Source: JAAYCU01 sp964401335
Lineage (GTDB): Bacteria; Planctomycetota; Phycisphaerae; UBA1845; PWPN01
Length of the DNA stretch: 64,000 nucleotides
NCBI GenBank assembly: GCA_964401335.1
Contig: CAYNYK010000009.1
Location: forward strand, 1-64,000
Direction: 5' to 3'
Part shown: positions 1 through 8,753 of the stretch, piece by piece
Numbering within the stretch: position 1 is the stretch's first letter
How the letters are laid out: every line of letters starts with the position of its first letter
The notes under the pieces: generated by a model
What the model was told of the DNA's origin: nothing
What the model saw: only the letters and a program-made list of their open reading frames with translations
Databases searched by the model: none
Translations under genes and position numbers: made by a program

Positions 1-1
1 A

Positions 2-1222
2 AGCACGACGGCGTGCCTGGTATTCGAGTTGCTGGGGGCGGCCAGCGCGATCGGCGGGCTGGGGATCGTCAAGTGGCCCATGGCCGGCAAGGTCGTCTCG
101 GCGATTCTCGTCTCCATTCTGATCAGCGGCATTTTCGGCTTCATGTTCCAACGGATCGTCCGCGGGGCGATCCGTGACCGATGCCAGGATTTGAACACCT
201 TGCGGTTGCACGGCGGCTGGGTCGGCGGGGCCATGTTGACCGCCCTTTTTTACTTCATGATCGTCAAGGGGATGAAGGACGTTCACGTGGTCAAGGCCAT
301 GAATGCCTTTCTGGCCGATCGCTATGAAACTTACGGCTTGCCCCTGATTCTTACGCTGACGGCAACGGTATGGGCGGTTTTTGCTCTGCTGATCCATCTG
401 ATTCTGGTCAGTTACGGCCACGCGGCGGCTCGTCGTCTGTTTCCGGTTCTCGCGATCATCGGGATGGTTTCGATGGGTTTTGCCTTCGGGCAGAATGATC
501 TGGCCAATTGCGCCTCGCCGGGGTTGGCCTGCTGGAACATCGTGCGTTATGGAGGGGTTACTCAAGGGACCAGGATGGATATTCATTGGTCCATGCTGCT
601 GGCTTGTGGATTTCTCCTCCTGCTGGGCATGACCACCAAGAACGCCCAGCGGGTGACCAGCGCGCAAGTCAACACCGGAAGCATGACCGGCAACGTGGCC
701 TTGTATGCTCCGCGCTGGTGCATCCGGCTGGCCCGCATGATGATCCGCAGAGGCCGACCCGCGGAAGTGCTGGCTCCGCCACCGGCCAGGACGGCGCGCG
801 GCGAGCGTCTGCACTACGACGCCCTGCGGGCCTGTGTCATCCTGGGCGTGTCCGCCAGCGTGATCGCCACCGCCTCCAGTCTGGGCTTGCCGGTTTCAAC
901 CACCTACGTGGCCTTCGCGGCGGTGATCGCCACCGGCGTGGCCGACCGCATCCTGCAGCGCGGCGACGCGGACCTGAAACTGGCCCGGACCATCTGGGTG
1001 GTCTTCAGTTGGTTTGCCTCGGCGGCGATCGCGGCGGCGGGGGCCGGTATCGTCAGTCGAATTATTTATCATCTCGGATTGGCGGGCCTGATTTTCTGTT
1101 TGCTCATCAACATGTGCGTGCGTTTCATTCTCAAACGTCGGGCGGATGCCCAGGATAAGCGTACGCATCAACTGGCCGAGGAGCGGATGTACCCCGAGCG
1201 GTATGCCGAGTACGAAGGCTGA
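2..1222 (+). CDS. PiT-family inorganic phosphate transporter, 3' part (5' end outside window)
   Basis: This is the C-terminal part of a membrane transporter of the PiT (PHO4) family, which couples phosphate uptake to a cation gradient. The frame is open from the first bases, so the TTG at 29 is probably not the true start and the gene begins upstream of the window. About 406 codons are visible. Two family signatures are present: GFAFGQNDLANCASP matches the GANDVANA-type repeat, and SSLGLPVSTTYV matches the second repeat around GLPVSTTH. Roughly eight or nine hydrophobic segments are visible, with a charged cytoplasmic loop after PRWCIRLARMM. The usual GANDVAN reads GQNDLAN here, and the second motif has TY instead of TH, both conservative changes. 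No regulator such as a PhoU-like protein follows. Family assignment is firm; the substrate is inferred from the family. Confidence 0.85.
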   Translation, partial: STTACLVFELLGAASAIGGLGIVKWPMAGKVVSAILVSILISGIFGFMFQRIVRGAIRDRCQDLNTLRLHGGWVGGAMLTALFYFMIVKGMKDVHVVKAMNAFLADRYETYGLPLILTLTATVWAVFALLIHLILVSYGHAAARRLFPVLAIIGMVSMGFAFGQNDLANCASPGLACWNIVRYGGVTQGTRMDIHWSMLLACGFLLLLGMTTKNAQRVTSAQVNTGSMTGNVALYAPRWCIRLARMMIRRGRPAEVLAPPPARTARGERLHYDALRACVILGVSASVIATASSLGLPVSTTYVAFAAVIATGVADRILQRGDADLKLARTIWVVFSWFASAAIAAAGAGIVSRIIYHLGLAGLIFCLLINMCVRFILKRRADAQDKRTHQLAEERMYPERYAEYEG

Positions 1223-1676
1223 CCGGACGCGAGGGTTGGGTTTATGGCTCCGCGAGTCCGTCTTATTGCACCACAACGCACAATTTTCCGATTCATGCCA
1301 ACGCACGGCTGGCCATGTGTCCTATTACGATGTAGCTCCCGGGTGAGTGCGCAACAGTTTTGCGGGTAGGACCGCCCTGGTTGGTGCCATTCGGGACAGC
1401 ATACCTGTTGCTTTGCCTGTTTTGGGTTTTCTTCCTGGCCGCCTGGGAACCAGCGGCCGCGCCTGGACCGCCGTGCCGAAGCGTACCGTCGAGGTGGCCG
1501 TACGTCACGTCAAACTCTGCGCGGCCCCGCTCTTCCCCCTCGAAAACCAGGTCGAAGACCGAATCTGGATGGGTACTGATTTCTGAATGCTGTTCGCTGA
1601 TTGCTTATTGAATGGTGTCCTCCGAATTCTGCACAGGGGTTGATAGGCGGCGTTATCCTTGGGGGCTAAAAGATAC
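1223..1676. other. Intergenic gap, no supported gene
   Basis: No gene is supported here. A plus-strand frame at 1360-1611 contains one hydrophobic stretch (YLLLCLFWVFFLAAW) but no convincing ribosome binding site, and its tail looks non-coding. The gap separates the plus-strand transporter from the minus-strand pair at 1677-2704, so it is a convergent 3' region. Confidence 0.5.
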
Positions 1677-1862
1677 TCAACGTTTGTCTTCTTGGTGATT
1701 ATCATTGGACGCCGGTGGTTTGTTTCTCGATTCATCGAGGGCGCGCAGAAAATCTCGGTCGGTCAGGCGCACATGGATATTATCCCGAGACTGGGGCATG
1801 CTAGAAAAGACCCATTTCCTTAAGTCGCCAACAGGCTTTTTAATTTCATCTGATGAACTCAT
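1677..1862 (-). CDS. Small hypothetical protein (61 aa)
   Basis: I do not recognise this protein. It is short and hydrophilic (begins MSSSDEIKKPVGDLRKW, ends in a charged tail NDNHQEDKR) with no membrane segment or cysteine motif. The start at 1862 is chosen because an AAGGAGAAGGAG run lies just upstream, and because it begins one codon after the stop of the 279-residue gene on the same strand. The two genes are therefore almost certainly one transcript and translationally coupled. A longer frame starting at 1946 overlaps the upstream gene and is less likely. Like its partner, it is more AT-rich than the surrounding genes. Confidence 0.55.
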   Translation of the reverse strand: MSSSDEIKKPVGDLRKWVFSSMPQSRDNIHVRLTDRDFLRALDESRNKPPASNDNHQEDKR

Positions 1863-1864
1863 TT

Positions 1865-2704
1865 TCAGGTCTCCTTCTCCTTTGGCCACAAAATCAAATG
1901 GAGAACCGATGATAACATATCGGCCAAAACCGCGCCCTGGTGCCATAAAACCGATTCGGTCAAGCGGTTATGATAGTCATGGAAGTCAGAGAATGCAAAT
2001 ATATCCGGCAAGCCGTCGAAGCCGTTTTTACGTGGCCGATCAAAAGTTAAACATCCGATAAACTCATATGTGCCCGAAATTATATTCTCATACCGGAGGG
2101 GGAAGACCATAACCGATTGGTAATACCTATCGTAATCTGCGCGATCACATAGAAACTGGTCGCGATGACTGGGTAGATTATTGGAGGTGAAGCAGGAACA
2201 GGGCCGGTTAATAAATAATCCTTTATCTGTCCCATAAAGTGTCGCAAATACGGAGTTTTTTGCAATCTCGTGAGCATTTTCGAGACCGTAATCCGAAGGA
2301 CGGTCGCCTCTTTTTGGGGATCGTCCCACGGTGACGGCAACGAGTTTTTGATCGGTATTATTCGTGAACAACTTGAGGCTGCAATGCAGGTCGTTGGGAG
2401 CTATCTGCATCAGGTTGGCAATCAAATCGCAACAAAGATCACAGATGCTATCCGCCGCGAAATTGAATCGCGAAAGCATCAAATCATCTACTTGGTAATC
2501 TTCTATATCGCAAAGACTTAATTTCCGAATAGCATGGGCCAGCAGGTGATGCTTAATCGTGTTGGCCGCTAAAATTCTGGTTCGTACCTGAGCAACAACT
2601 CGGGGGAACCTTTTACCTAATTTGAAGGTTCTATATATCCCAAGCAGCGCGGATACATACCACTTGACCGGTAAGTCAATCTTGATTATTTCGCCTTCTT
2701 GCAT
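1865..2704 (-). CDS. Hypothetical protein, possible GAF-like C-terminal half (279 aa)
   Basis: I cannot assign a function. The protein is soluble, with no signal peptide. The first 60 residues are basic and may contain a short hydrophobic helix (WYVSALLGIY). The second half alternates hydrophobic and polar residues in a way that recalls a GAF-type sensory domain: YQSVMVFPLRY followed by GTYEFIGCLTFDRP. That resemblance is by eye and weak. Cysteines at CDIEDY, CDLCCDL and CSCF are notable but form no standard metal site. Codons and bases are clearly more AT-rich than in neighbouring genes, suggesting recent acquisition. A promoter-like TTGACA/TATTCT pair lies immediately upstream, which would leave almost no 5' leader. 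It appears to form a two-gene unit with the 61-residue gene downstream. Confidence 0.6.
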   Translation of the reverse strand: MQEGEIIKIDLPVKWYVSALLGIYRTFKLGKRFPRVVAQVRTRILAANTIKHHLLAHAIRKLSLCDIEDYQVDDLMLSRFNFAADSICDLCCDLIANLMQIAPNDLHCSLKLFTNNTDQKLVAVTVGRSPKRGDRPSDYGLENAHEIAKNSVFATLYGTDKGLFINRPCSCFTSNNLPSHRDQFLCDRADYDRYYQSVMVFPLRYENIISGTYEFIGCLTFDRPRKNGFDGLPDIFAFSDFHDYHNRLTESVLWHQGAVLADMLSSVLHLILWPKEKET

Positions 2705-2714
2705 ATCAACTTGC

Positions 2715-2742
2715 AGAATAGCATTTACCTTTTTGTTGTCAA
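2715..2742 (-). promoter_or_regulatory. Sigma70-like promoter for the AT-rich two-gene unit
   Basis: Read on the minus strand, TTGACA (2742-2737) is followed after 16 bases by TATTCT (2720-2715). The predicted transcription start near 2708 is only a few bases before the ATG at 2704. No Shine-Dalgarno sequence is visible, so the transcript would be leaderless or nearly so. Confidence 0.5.
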
Positions 2743-2910
2743 TAACTTTTTAAAGAAATTTTTCAGCAAGGGGGGGACGCGCGGATAGTGGGGTGGTAGT
2801 CTAATTGGGGGACACCATACACAATTAGCGATCAGCATTCAGTAATTCCAGGACGGCCTGCCCAGACCCGGCTTCGGTGGGCTCCGCCCAGCAGAGCGAG
2901 GTAATCTGTT

Positions 2911-3042
2911 GTGGGCTGGTAAAGATGTCCCTCGCTGACGTGTCGGGCTGGTGTTCCTTCGCACGCCCGAAGCAGTGGGTAAACTCCGTCGGGCAGATGT
3001 CCCTTGCTGGCATAAAGATTCTTGCTCGCGCGTCGGGCTGGC
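2911..3042. repeat. Dispersed palindromic repeat family 1, cluster A
   Basis: At least three partial copies of a unit whose core is CGTCGGGCTGG next to CTTGCTCGCG-like bases occur here (ends near 2920, 2951 and 3041). The same core recurs near 6641-6720, 32062-32120, 61391-61430 and 62437-62472. The copies vary in length and orientation, as expected for REP-like elements. Confidence 0.65.
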
Positions 3043-3250
3043 GGGAGGTTCTTTACCCAATCTCTCCATCGCTCGGACCCGCCGTCCCCCCGTTTCCCCC
3101 TCGCTTCTTCGGAGTGAAAACCAAACCGTCCAAACCCGCCGTTTCCGTCACTGACCCATCCGGGGTTCGACGGATCGGTTTCCTTGACGGCCGACCGTCG
3201 AGGACGGTAGCATTTTTACTGCCGCGAAGGGGTAAGTCCATCCAGCCACT

Positions 3251-6037
3251 ATGGAAAGCGGGTGCGTTATGAGGATAAGACCGGTTGGGCATGGCCCGGA
3301 GCATACGTTCCTGTTTCGCTTGCTGATTTCCTTGCCGTTGGGCTTGGTCGTTCTGACCGGCTGCGCGGGGGATAAATATTACCGACAAGGCCGGGATTTT
3401 CAGGCGGCCGGGGATTACGACCAGGCCGTCGCTCATTACCGCAAGGCCCTGGAGCAGTCGCCGCGGAGCGGTCGTTATCAGGATGCTCTGGCCGAGGCGG
3501 AGGAACTGGCGGCGGAAGCCCATGTGACGCGGGCCAAAAAGCTGTTGGAGGAACATAAGCCCGGCCAGGCCAAAGCGGAACTGACGATGGCGTTGGACCA
3601 GATGCCGGCCCATCCGGAAGCCGTGTCCATGATACGGACCGCCGAGGAGCAGACTGCCCGTTGCGAGGATCTGCTGGCCCAGGCGCGCCAGGCGTTGACC
3701 GAAAAGGTCTGGCTGGAAGCCCTGCGGCGGGCCGGCGAGGCCCGGCAAGTTGACGTGGCCCATCCGGAGGTGGCCGAAATCGAGCGCCAGGCCCGGGCCG
3801 GCATCGTGGACAAACAGTTGGCTATTGCTGAGCAGGCGTTGAACGACAACGATTGGGAGGCATGTCTGGCGGCCTGTGCGCAGATCAAGGCCGTTGATCC
3901 CTCTCATGCACGGACGGTCGAGATCGAGCAGGAAGTGCTCCGGCGTCGGGAAGCGATGAAATTGCACGAAAGCGCCCGACCGCTGATGGAACAACAGGAC
4001 CATCTGGCGGCGTTCCGGCTGTTGCGGCAGGCCCGGCAGCTTTGGCCGGCGAACGCCGCGATTAACGAGGATTACGAACGCATCCAGCAGTCGGCCATCG
4101 ATCAGTATACGTCGCAGGTGGGGACGCTGGTTCAGGAAGGCCGTTTCTCCAAGGCGGTCGCGATATTGGATGAAGCCCAGGCTTTGTGGCCTCAACAGGA
4201 AGCTTTGACCGCCCGGCGTCAGGAAGTGTTGCGCCAGTGGGCCCAGGCCGTGCAGGGCGAGTATGAGAAATACGCCGCCGACGGCAAGTGGGAGCTGGCC
4301 TGGCCGATCGCCGTGCAGGCGTTGGCGATGGCCGGCGCGCAAGATGCCCAGGCCGCCGAGGCTTGTCAACGTGCCGAGCAGGCCCTGCGGGAAAAGATCG
4401 CCTACAACCTCAGCGCGTTGCCGTTGCGCTCGGACAGCGTGAGCATGGAGAATCGGCTCGCGGTCTGTCACATGCTCACCGAGGCGCTGAACCGGAGCAA
4501 ACCGAAACACATTCAACTGCTGGAGCGCACCGCTCTGGCCGCGCTGTTGGACGAGCAGGATCTTTCGCTGGCCAACATCACCGAGCCGGGGAAGCTCAAG
4601 GCCCTCGGCGGGCGCCTGGAAGGCGCGGATGTCTTGCTCCTGGTCGAGGTGACGGCCAGGGAGAGCAACGACCGGCGCACGGACAAACAGGCGACGGGGA
4701 AATACGTGGCCGGCAAGAAGTGGATACCGAATCCGGATTACGCCGCCGCGGAAGAGGAATTGGCCGCCGCGAAAAAAGCTTACGACCAAGCCCGGCAGCG
4801 GGCGCAAATGACCCAGGTATTTCAGGACGCCATGAGCGGGGCGGGTCAACACTCGGACGCGGATATCCTGCGGAATGCCTTGAGCGGGATGTTCGGGAGC
4901 AAGGTCCAGCAGGCGGCGGACAATTACCGGGCGGCCTTGAGCAAGCGGGACAACACGCCGCAGCGGTTGCAGGTGGATGACTGGCAGGAGTTCCGTTACC
5001 CGGTTTACAAACTGGAGCGGCGGGTACGGGTGACGGTACGCATGAGGCTGGTGGAGGCGGCCACGGGGCGGATTTTGTGGGGTAACAACGGGACGATCGG
5101 TGAGGCGGTTTCGGCCGACACGCAGATCGAGCCCGACCGGCTGCGGGGCGTGACCGGCAAGACGGCGCAGCTTCGCGACCCGGCCGAGCTGGCGGCCGAG
5201 GCCATCGAGGGCTTGCGTTCCGAACTGGCCGCCCGGGCGATGGAAATGCTTTCGCAACAGGCCCTTTCCTATTGGCAGAACGCGCAGAAGAGCACCGGTG
5301 AGGCGGCGACGGCGGATTATGTCCGCTTTTTGTTTGAATGTCCGGCGAATCCGGGATTGGCCGCGCTGTCCTCGGCTTTGGAGCAGATATTCAGCCCGAG
5401 GGTGAACGGCCGATTGATTGAGCAGTGCAAGCAGATGGCCTTGGAACGGCTGGCATTGGGCGTGGATCAGGATGCCGCGGCAATGCGTTCCGCGGTGGTC
5501 GTTGAAAGCGCGCCGCCGGCGCCCGCGGCCTCGAAGCCGGCACCGCCGATCGCGGCCGCACCCGTTAGTCCGCCGCCGGCCGTCGCCGAACGCTCGGCCG
5601 ATGTGGACGATCTGATTCGGGCGGGCCTGCTTGATCCGGCACAGGCTGCGGCGCCTTCAAAGGCCGGTGTGGCCGCACCGGCTCCCTTGCCGGCGCAACC
5701 GACGCAGGCGCAGCCCGAACCGCCCCCGGCGGCCGAACCCGCCCCGCCGCAGGACCGTCGCGTTTTTCAGGGTACACTCAGCCGGAAAGATTCGCGCTAC
5801 GCCCGGGAAATCGAGACCGTCGACGGCATTGTCGTACGGCTGAAAAGCACCGACAACAAACCGGACCGGGCGGATCTCGAAATTCGCGTGGGCAAGGCCA
5901 AGAAGGAATACAAGGACCTGCGCCCGGGCGCGCGCATCAACGGCCGAGGCCAGTCCCGCCGGGCGTACCAGGTGGTCATCCTCGACGTCGACGACCGGAC
6001 CCGAACGGTCGTCTTCGCGATCGAATCGGCCGAGTAA
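3251..6037 (+). CDS. Outer-membrane-type lipoprotein with TPR-like repeats and CsgG-like region (928 aa)
   Basis: This is a predicted lipoprotein: a hydrophobic stretch ends in the lipobox LTGC with the lipidated cysteine at about residue 38. Residues 40-370 are helical and alanine-rich with TPR-like units (for example YRQGRDFQAAGDYDQAVAHY). Residues about 385-480 and 575-665 resemble a CsgG-like fold, including a RTALAALLDEQ segment, VLLLVEVTARES and a strand pair around VRMRLVEAATGRILWG. A proline/alanine-rich linker (about 735-835) leads to a small, highly charged terminal domain. The start could also be the ATG at 3269 (MRIRPVGHG), which would give a more usual signal peptide. It stands alone, with no partner gene within 1 kb. 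A role in periplasmic or outer-membrane assembly is an inference from the architecture only. Confidence 0.8.
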   Translation: MESGCVMRIRPVGHGPEHTFLFRLLISLPLGLVVLTGCAGDKYYRQGRDFQAAGDYDQAVAHYRKALEQSPRSGRYQDALAEAEELAAEAHVTRAKKLLEEHKPGQAKAELTMALDQMPAHPEAVSMIRTAEEQTARCEDLLAQARQALTEKVWLEALRRAGEARQVDVAHPEVAEIERQARAGIVDKQLAIAEQALNDNDWEACLAACAQIKAVDPSHARTVEIEQEVLRRREAMKLHESARPLMEQQDHLAAFRLLRQARQLWPANAAINEDYERIQQSAIDQYTSQVGTLVQEGRFSKAVAILDEAQALWPQQEALTARRQEVLRQWAQAVQGEYEKYAADGKWELAWPIAVQALAMAGAQDAQAAEACQRAEQALREKIAYNLSALPLRSDSVSMENRLAVCHMLTEALNRSKPKHIQLLERTALAALLDEQDLSLANITEPGKLKALGGRLEGADVLLLVEVTARESNDRRTDKQATGKYVAGKKWIPNPDYAAAEEELAAAKKAYDQARQRAQMTQVFQDAMSGAGQHSDADILRNALSGMFGSKVQQAADNYRAALSKRDNTPQRLQVDDWQEFRYPVYKLERRVRVTVRMRLVEAATGRILWGNNGTIGEAVSADTQIEPDRLRGVTGKTAQLRDPAELAAEAIEGLRSELAARAMEMLSQQALSYWQNAQKSTGEAATADYVRFLFECPANPGLAALSSALEQIFSPRVNGRLIEQCKQMALERLALGVDQDAAAMRSAVVVESAPPAPAASKPAPPIAAAPVSPPPAVAERSADVDDLIRAGLLDPAQAAAPSKAGVAAPAPLPAQPTQAQPEPPPAAEPAPPQDRRVFQGTLSRKDSRYAREIETVDGIVVRLKSTDNKPDRADLEIRVGKAKKEYKDLRPGARINGRGQSRRAYQVVILDVDDRTRTVVFAIESAE

Positions 6038-6253
6038 GGCGATGGAGCTACGGGCTCGCCGCGTCGAAGCCGGAGGCAAAGACGGGAGAGAGGGGGAGAT
6101 GCGGGGATGGGGAGACTGAGAGAGGGAGGGATAGAGAGACTTCGACCGCTGTATCGAGATTCTCTATGTGTTGAGCGACCCCCGCAATCTGAACCCCGAA
6201 CGGGAGTGAGGGGCCAATGTAGTAAAGCCCATCGAGTACCGGAAAATTCCGCT

Positions 6254-6302
6254 GTATCGAGATTCCTATCTCGATACTACGTCAGCGGGATTCCCATCCC
6301 GC
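6254..6302. repeat. Two adjacent perfect short hairpins
   Basis: GTATCGAGAT, a 4-base loop and its exact complement ATCTCGATAC occupy 6254-6277. GCGGGAT, TCCC and ATCCCGC occupy 6285-6302. A half copy of the first arm (CTGTATCGAGATTC) also occurs near 6148-6162. The function is unknown; they may be part of a small repeat element or an RNA structure. Confidence 0.55.
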
Positions 6303-6616
6303 GAATTCCGGTGGGTGCGAAACGGGGACGCAGCTATTTTTATATACAAGGATCCATTCTCGCTTCCACGGATAGACGAATTCTTTCGCGGGCCGGCATG
6401 CGGGGGATGGGAATTCCCGCAAAGAGGGAGGTCGAGGTGGGATTCTTGACCCGGCGACTTCAGCGACTTGTCCAAGGAGCGACCGGTTTTTTCGTAACGT
6501 CGTATCTTGGCCTGATGGATGATACCCGTTCGGGGTAAATCCGTATGGCCTATCCCTCTGTCACGCCGTCCCTGCGTCTCTCCTTCTCCCTTGCCCGTCC
6601 CCTTCCCAGATCATTC

Positions 6617-6745
6617 CCTTGCTCGCGTGCCATGAGCGGATCGGGCTGGCTTCCCTTGCTCTCCCGCCAGAGGTGGGTCGGGCTGGTAAAGATAAACCCT
6701 TGCTTGCGCGTCGGGCTGGTAAGTGTTCCCTTACTGACTCGCCGG
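6617..6745. repeat. Dispersed palindromic repeat family 1, cluster B
   Basis: Three copies of the TCGGGCTGG core occur at about 6641, 6677 and 6711. They are separated by CCCTTGCTTGCGCG-type spacers, in the same order and orientation as in the cluster near 2911-3042. Confidence 0.65.
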
Positions 6746-7002
6746 CTCAGCCGGCGCACAGTGTAACTCACTCAATCAGCGTCGCCGGCTCGTTTCTCTT
6801 GCTTCTTTCTCCGAACTTGCCTAGATGGGTCCTCGGTTCATACCTTGGTGAATTATCCGAGCCAAACACGGGTCGTCCCATTGTGACACAAATCATTATA
6901 TTGCAAATGGTTATGTGCGGAACTGTCAATTGTTGACCGTGTACTTTCGGGGTAGGGGGGAGAATATGCCCCGCGTTGGAGCCTCAAGGCCGCGACACTT
7001 AT

Positions 7003-7030
7003 TTGAAATCATCTTCATAACGGGTATACT
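7003..7030 (+). promoter_or_regulatory. Sigma70-like promoter upstream of rpmE
   Basis: TTGAAA at 7003-7008 and TATACT at 7025-7030 are separated by 16 bases. A transcript would start near 7037 with a leader of about 48 nt before the rpmE ATG. Confidence 0.45.
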
Positions 7031-7084
7031 TACATGACTCGATATAGATAAGACCGGAAAGTAACAACGCCAAAGGATTCGACC

Positions 7085-7333
7085 ATGAAAGAGAAAATTC
7101 ATCCCGCTTATCATGATTGCACCGTGACCTGCGGTTGTGGACATTCGTTCAAGACCCGCTCGACCAAACCGGAGTTGAAGATCGAAATCTGCTCCAACTG
7201 TCACCCATTCTTCACCGGACAGCAGAAGTTCATCGACTCCGCCGGCCGAGTGGAGAAATTCAATAAGAAATACGGCGGCGACTATTTCACCAAAGCGACC
7301 AAGCCCGGCAAGAAGCCGGCGGCCAAAGCTTAG
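7085..7333 (+). CDS. rpmE: 50S ribosomal protein L31
   Basis: This is ribosomal protein L31, part of the large subunit near the central protuberance. It starts MKEKIHPAYHDC and has the zinc-binding cysteine set of the C+ form: Cys16 and Cys18 (TCGCGH) and Cys36 and Cys39 (ICSNCHPF). At 82 residues, with a lysine/alanine-rich tail, it is slightly longer than the usual 66-75. It precedes prfA by about 155 bases on the same strand, a gene order seen in many bacteria, and has its own promoter-like sequence upstream. The zinc-binding form suggests that no zinc-free paralogue is needed, though one could exist elsewhere. Confidence 0.95.
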   Translation: MKEKIHPAYHDCTVTCGCGHSFKTRSTKPELKIEICSNCHPFFTGQQKFIDSAGRVEKFNKKYGGDYFTKATKPGKKPAAKA

Positions 7334-7489
7334 CGCCCGTCTCTGGCCGCCCCGGCACGGTCCCGGACCACATGCCGGCGCGACGGCCAAGAGGTTTGGC
7401 GCTGCCGATAATTAAAACCACGTCGGATCGGCGGCGAAATCCCAACGAAACCGATCCGGCGTGGTTCTTCTTTTAACGCACGTGAAACC

Positions 7490-8590
7490 ATGACGCCATC
7501 CGTCTCCATCGATGACCCGGTCATTCGCAAGCTCGAGGAAATCAGCGCCCGCTTCGCCTTCGTGGCCGAGGAGATGAACCGCCCGGAAAATGCCGGCCAC
7601 CCCGTCCGTATCGTGGAGTTGTCCAAGGAGCACGGTCGATTGCGGCGTATCGTCGAACCGTATCAGGAATACCGCAAGGCCCTTCATGCCGTTGAGGAAA
7701 GCAAGGCCCTCCTGGCCGATCCGGCAAGTGACGCCGAACTCAAGGCCCTGGCCGAGGAGGAAGGGGAGCTCAATCGTCGAAAAGCGGATGAACTATTGGA
7801 GGGTATCAAAAAAGCCTTGGTCAGCAGCGACGACGCGGCCATCGAGTCGATCATTCTGGAAATCCGGGCGGGAACCGGCGGCGAGGAGGCCGCCCTGTTC
7901 GCCGGCAATCTCTACGATATGTACCTGCGCTACTGCGACCGCCAATCGTTCAAGGTGGAAGTCATGGACGCCTCGCCTTCCGACCTCGGCGGGTACCGGG
8001 AAATCATTCTGAACATCCGCGGTCCGGGCGTCTATCAGCACCTTGGCTACGAAGGCGGCGGGCATCGGGTGCAGCGTGTCCCCGAAACCGAAACCCAGGG
8101 CCGTATTCATACCTCCGCCGCCACCGTGGCCGTTCTGCCCGAACCGGAAGAGGTGGATGTGCAGATCGACTGGGAAAAAGATGTCATCGAGCATGTGAGC
8201 CGTGCCGGCGGGCCCGGCGGACAGAACGTCAACAAAGTGTCGTCGGCCATCCGGCTCGAGCACGTACCCACCGGTATCACCGTCTCCATGCGCGACGAAA
8301 AAAGCCAGCACAAGAACCGGGCGAAGGCCCGCCGTATCCTGGTTTCGCGCATTTATGATCATTTCATGCAGAGTCAACGGGCCGAACGAGACGCCAGTCG
8401 GCGCGGCATGATCGGTTCGGGCGACCGCAGCCAGCGGATCCGCACCTATAATTTCCCCCAGAACCGCTGCACCGACCATCGCATCAATCTGGACCTCTAC
8501 AGTCTCGACAAGATCATGCAGGGTGACCTCGACGTGCTCGTCGCGGCCTTGCAGGAATACGATTATCAGCAACGTTTGCGCCACTTGTAA
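7490..8590 (+). CDS. prfA: Peptide chain release factor 1
   Basis: Release factor 1 recognises UAA and UAG stop codons and triggers peptide release. The 366-residue protein is of normal length. The codon-recognition tripeptide sits at 198-200 in RVPETETQGRIHTSAATV, here P-E-T, the RF1-type P-x-T rather than the SPF of RF2. The catalytic GGQ motif is at 243-245 in GGPGGQNVNKVSS. It follows rpmE on the same strand. The gene for the GGQ glutamine methyltransferase (prmC), which often follows prfA, is not next to it; the downstream gene is an unrelated secreted protein. Confidence 0.96.
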   Translation: MTPSVSIDDPVIRKLEEISARFAFVAEEMNRPENAGHPVRIVELSKEHGRLRRIVEPYQEYRKALHAVEESKALLADPASDAELKALAEEEGELNRRKADELLEGIKKALVSSDDAAIESIILEIRAGTGGEEAALFAGNLYDMYLRYCDRQSFKVEVMDASPSDLGGYREIILNIRGPGVYQHLGYEGGGHRVQRVPETETQGRIHTSAATVAVLPEPEEVDVQIDWEKDVIEHVSRAGGPGGQNVNKVSSAIRLEHVPTGITVSMRDEKSQHKNRAKARRILVSRIYDHFMQSQRAERDASRRGMIGSGDRSQRIRTYNFPQNRCTDHRINLDLYSLDKIMQGDLDVLVAALQEYDYQQRLRHL

Positions 8591-8753
8591 CCGCCGGGCG
8601 CGATCGGCCCCTTGCGCCTCTACACGGCCTGTAAATTTCCAACAATTTTCGGGGGGGCTGGACGTTTACGAGCGGCTGGTCTATCCTTTTACCGGATAGC
8701 GGGTCTTTCCAGGTATCGGAACGCATAAACCCATGACAACGGGAGGATCGATT

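Larger units (their letters stand above)
2705..3250. other. Intergenic region holding a promoter and dispersed repeats
   Basis: This divergent region lies between the minus-strand AT-rich genes and the plus-strand lipoprotein. It contains the promoter at 2715-2742, a G-run near 2770, and a cluster of family-1 dispersed repeats at 2911-3042. Reading frames through the repeat cluster give the SPTR-type peptides typical of such repeats, which should not be annotated as genes. Confidence 0.5.
6038..7084. other. 1-kb non-coding region with hairpins, purine tracts and repeats
   Basis: No gene is supported in this long gap. It contains a polypurine tract at about 6080-6140, two adjacent perfect hairpins at 6254-6302, a polypyrimidine tract at about 6550-6606, family-1 dispersed repeats at 6617-6745, and a promoter for rpmE at 7003-7030. 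Short frames on both strands translate to repetitive, biased peptides. Confidence 0.55.

Noticed and set aside
3053..5257. A 734-codon open frame on the minus strand opposite the TPR lipoprotein
   Set aside because: It is arginine-, glycine- and leucine-rich and lacks domain structure. It is opposite a gene with a clear lipobox and repeats, and is explained by the GC-rich codon bias of the coding strand.
6107..6538. A 143-codon frame in the 1-kb gap
   Set aside because: It runs through hairpins and purine tracts and gives a biased peptide with no ribosome site.
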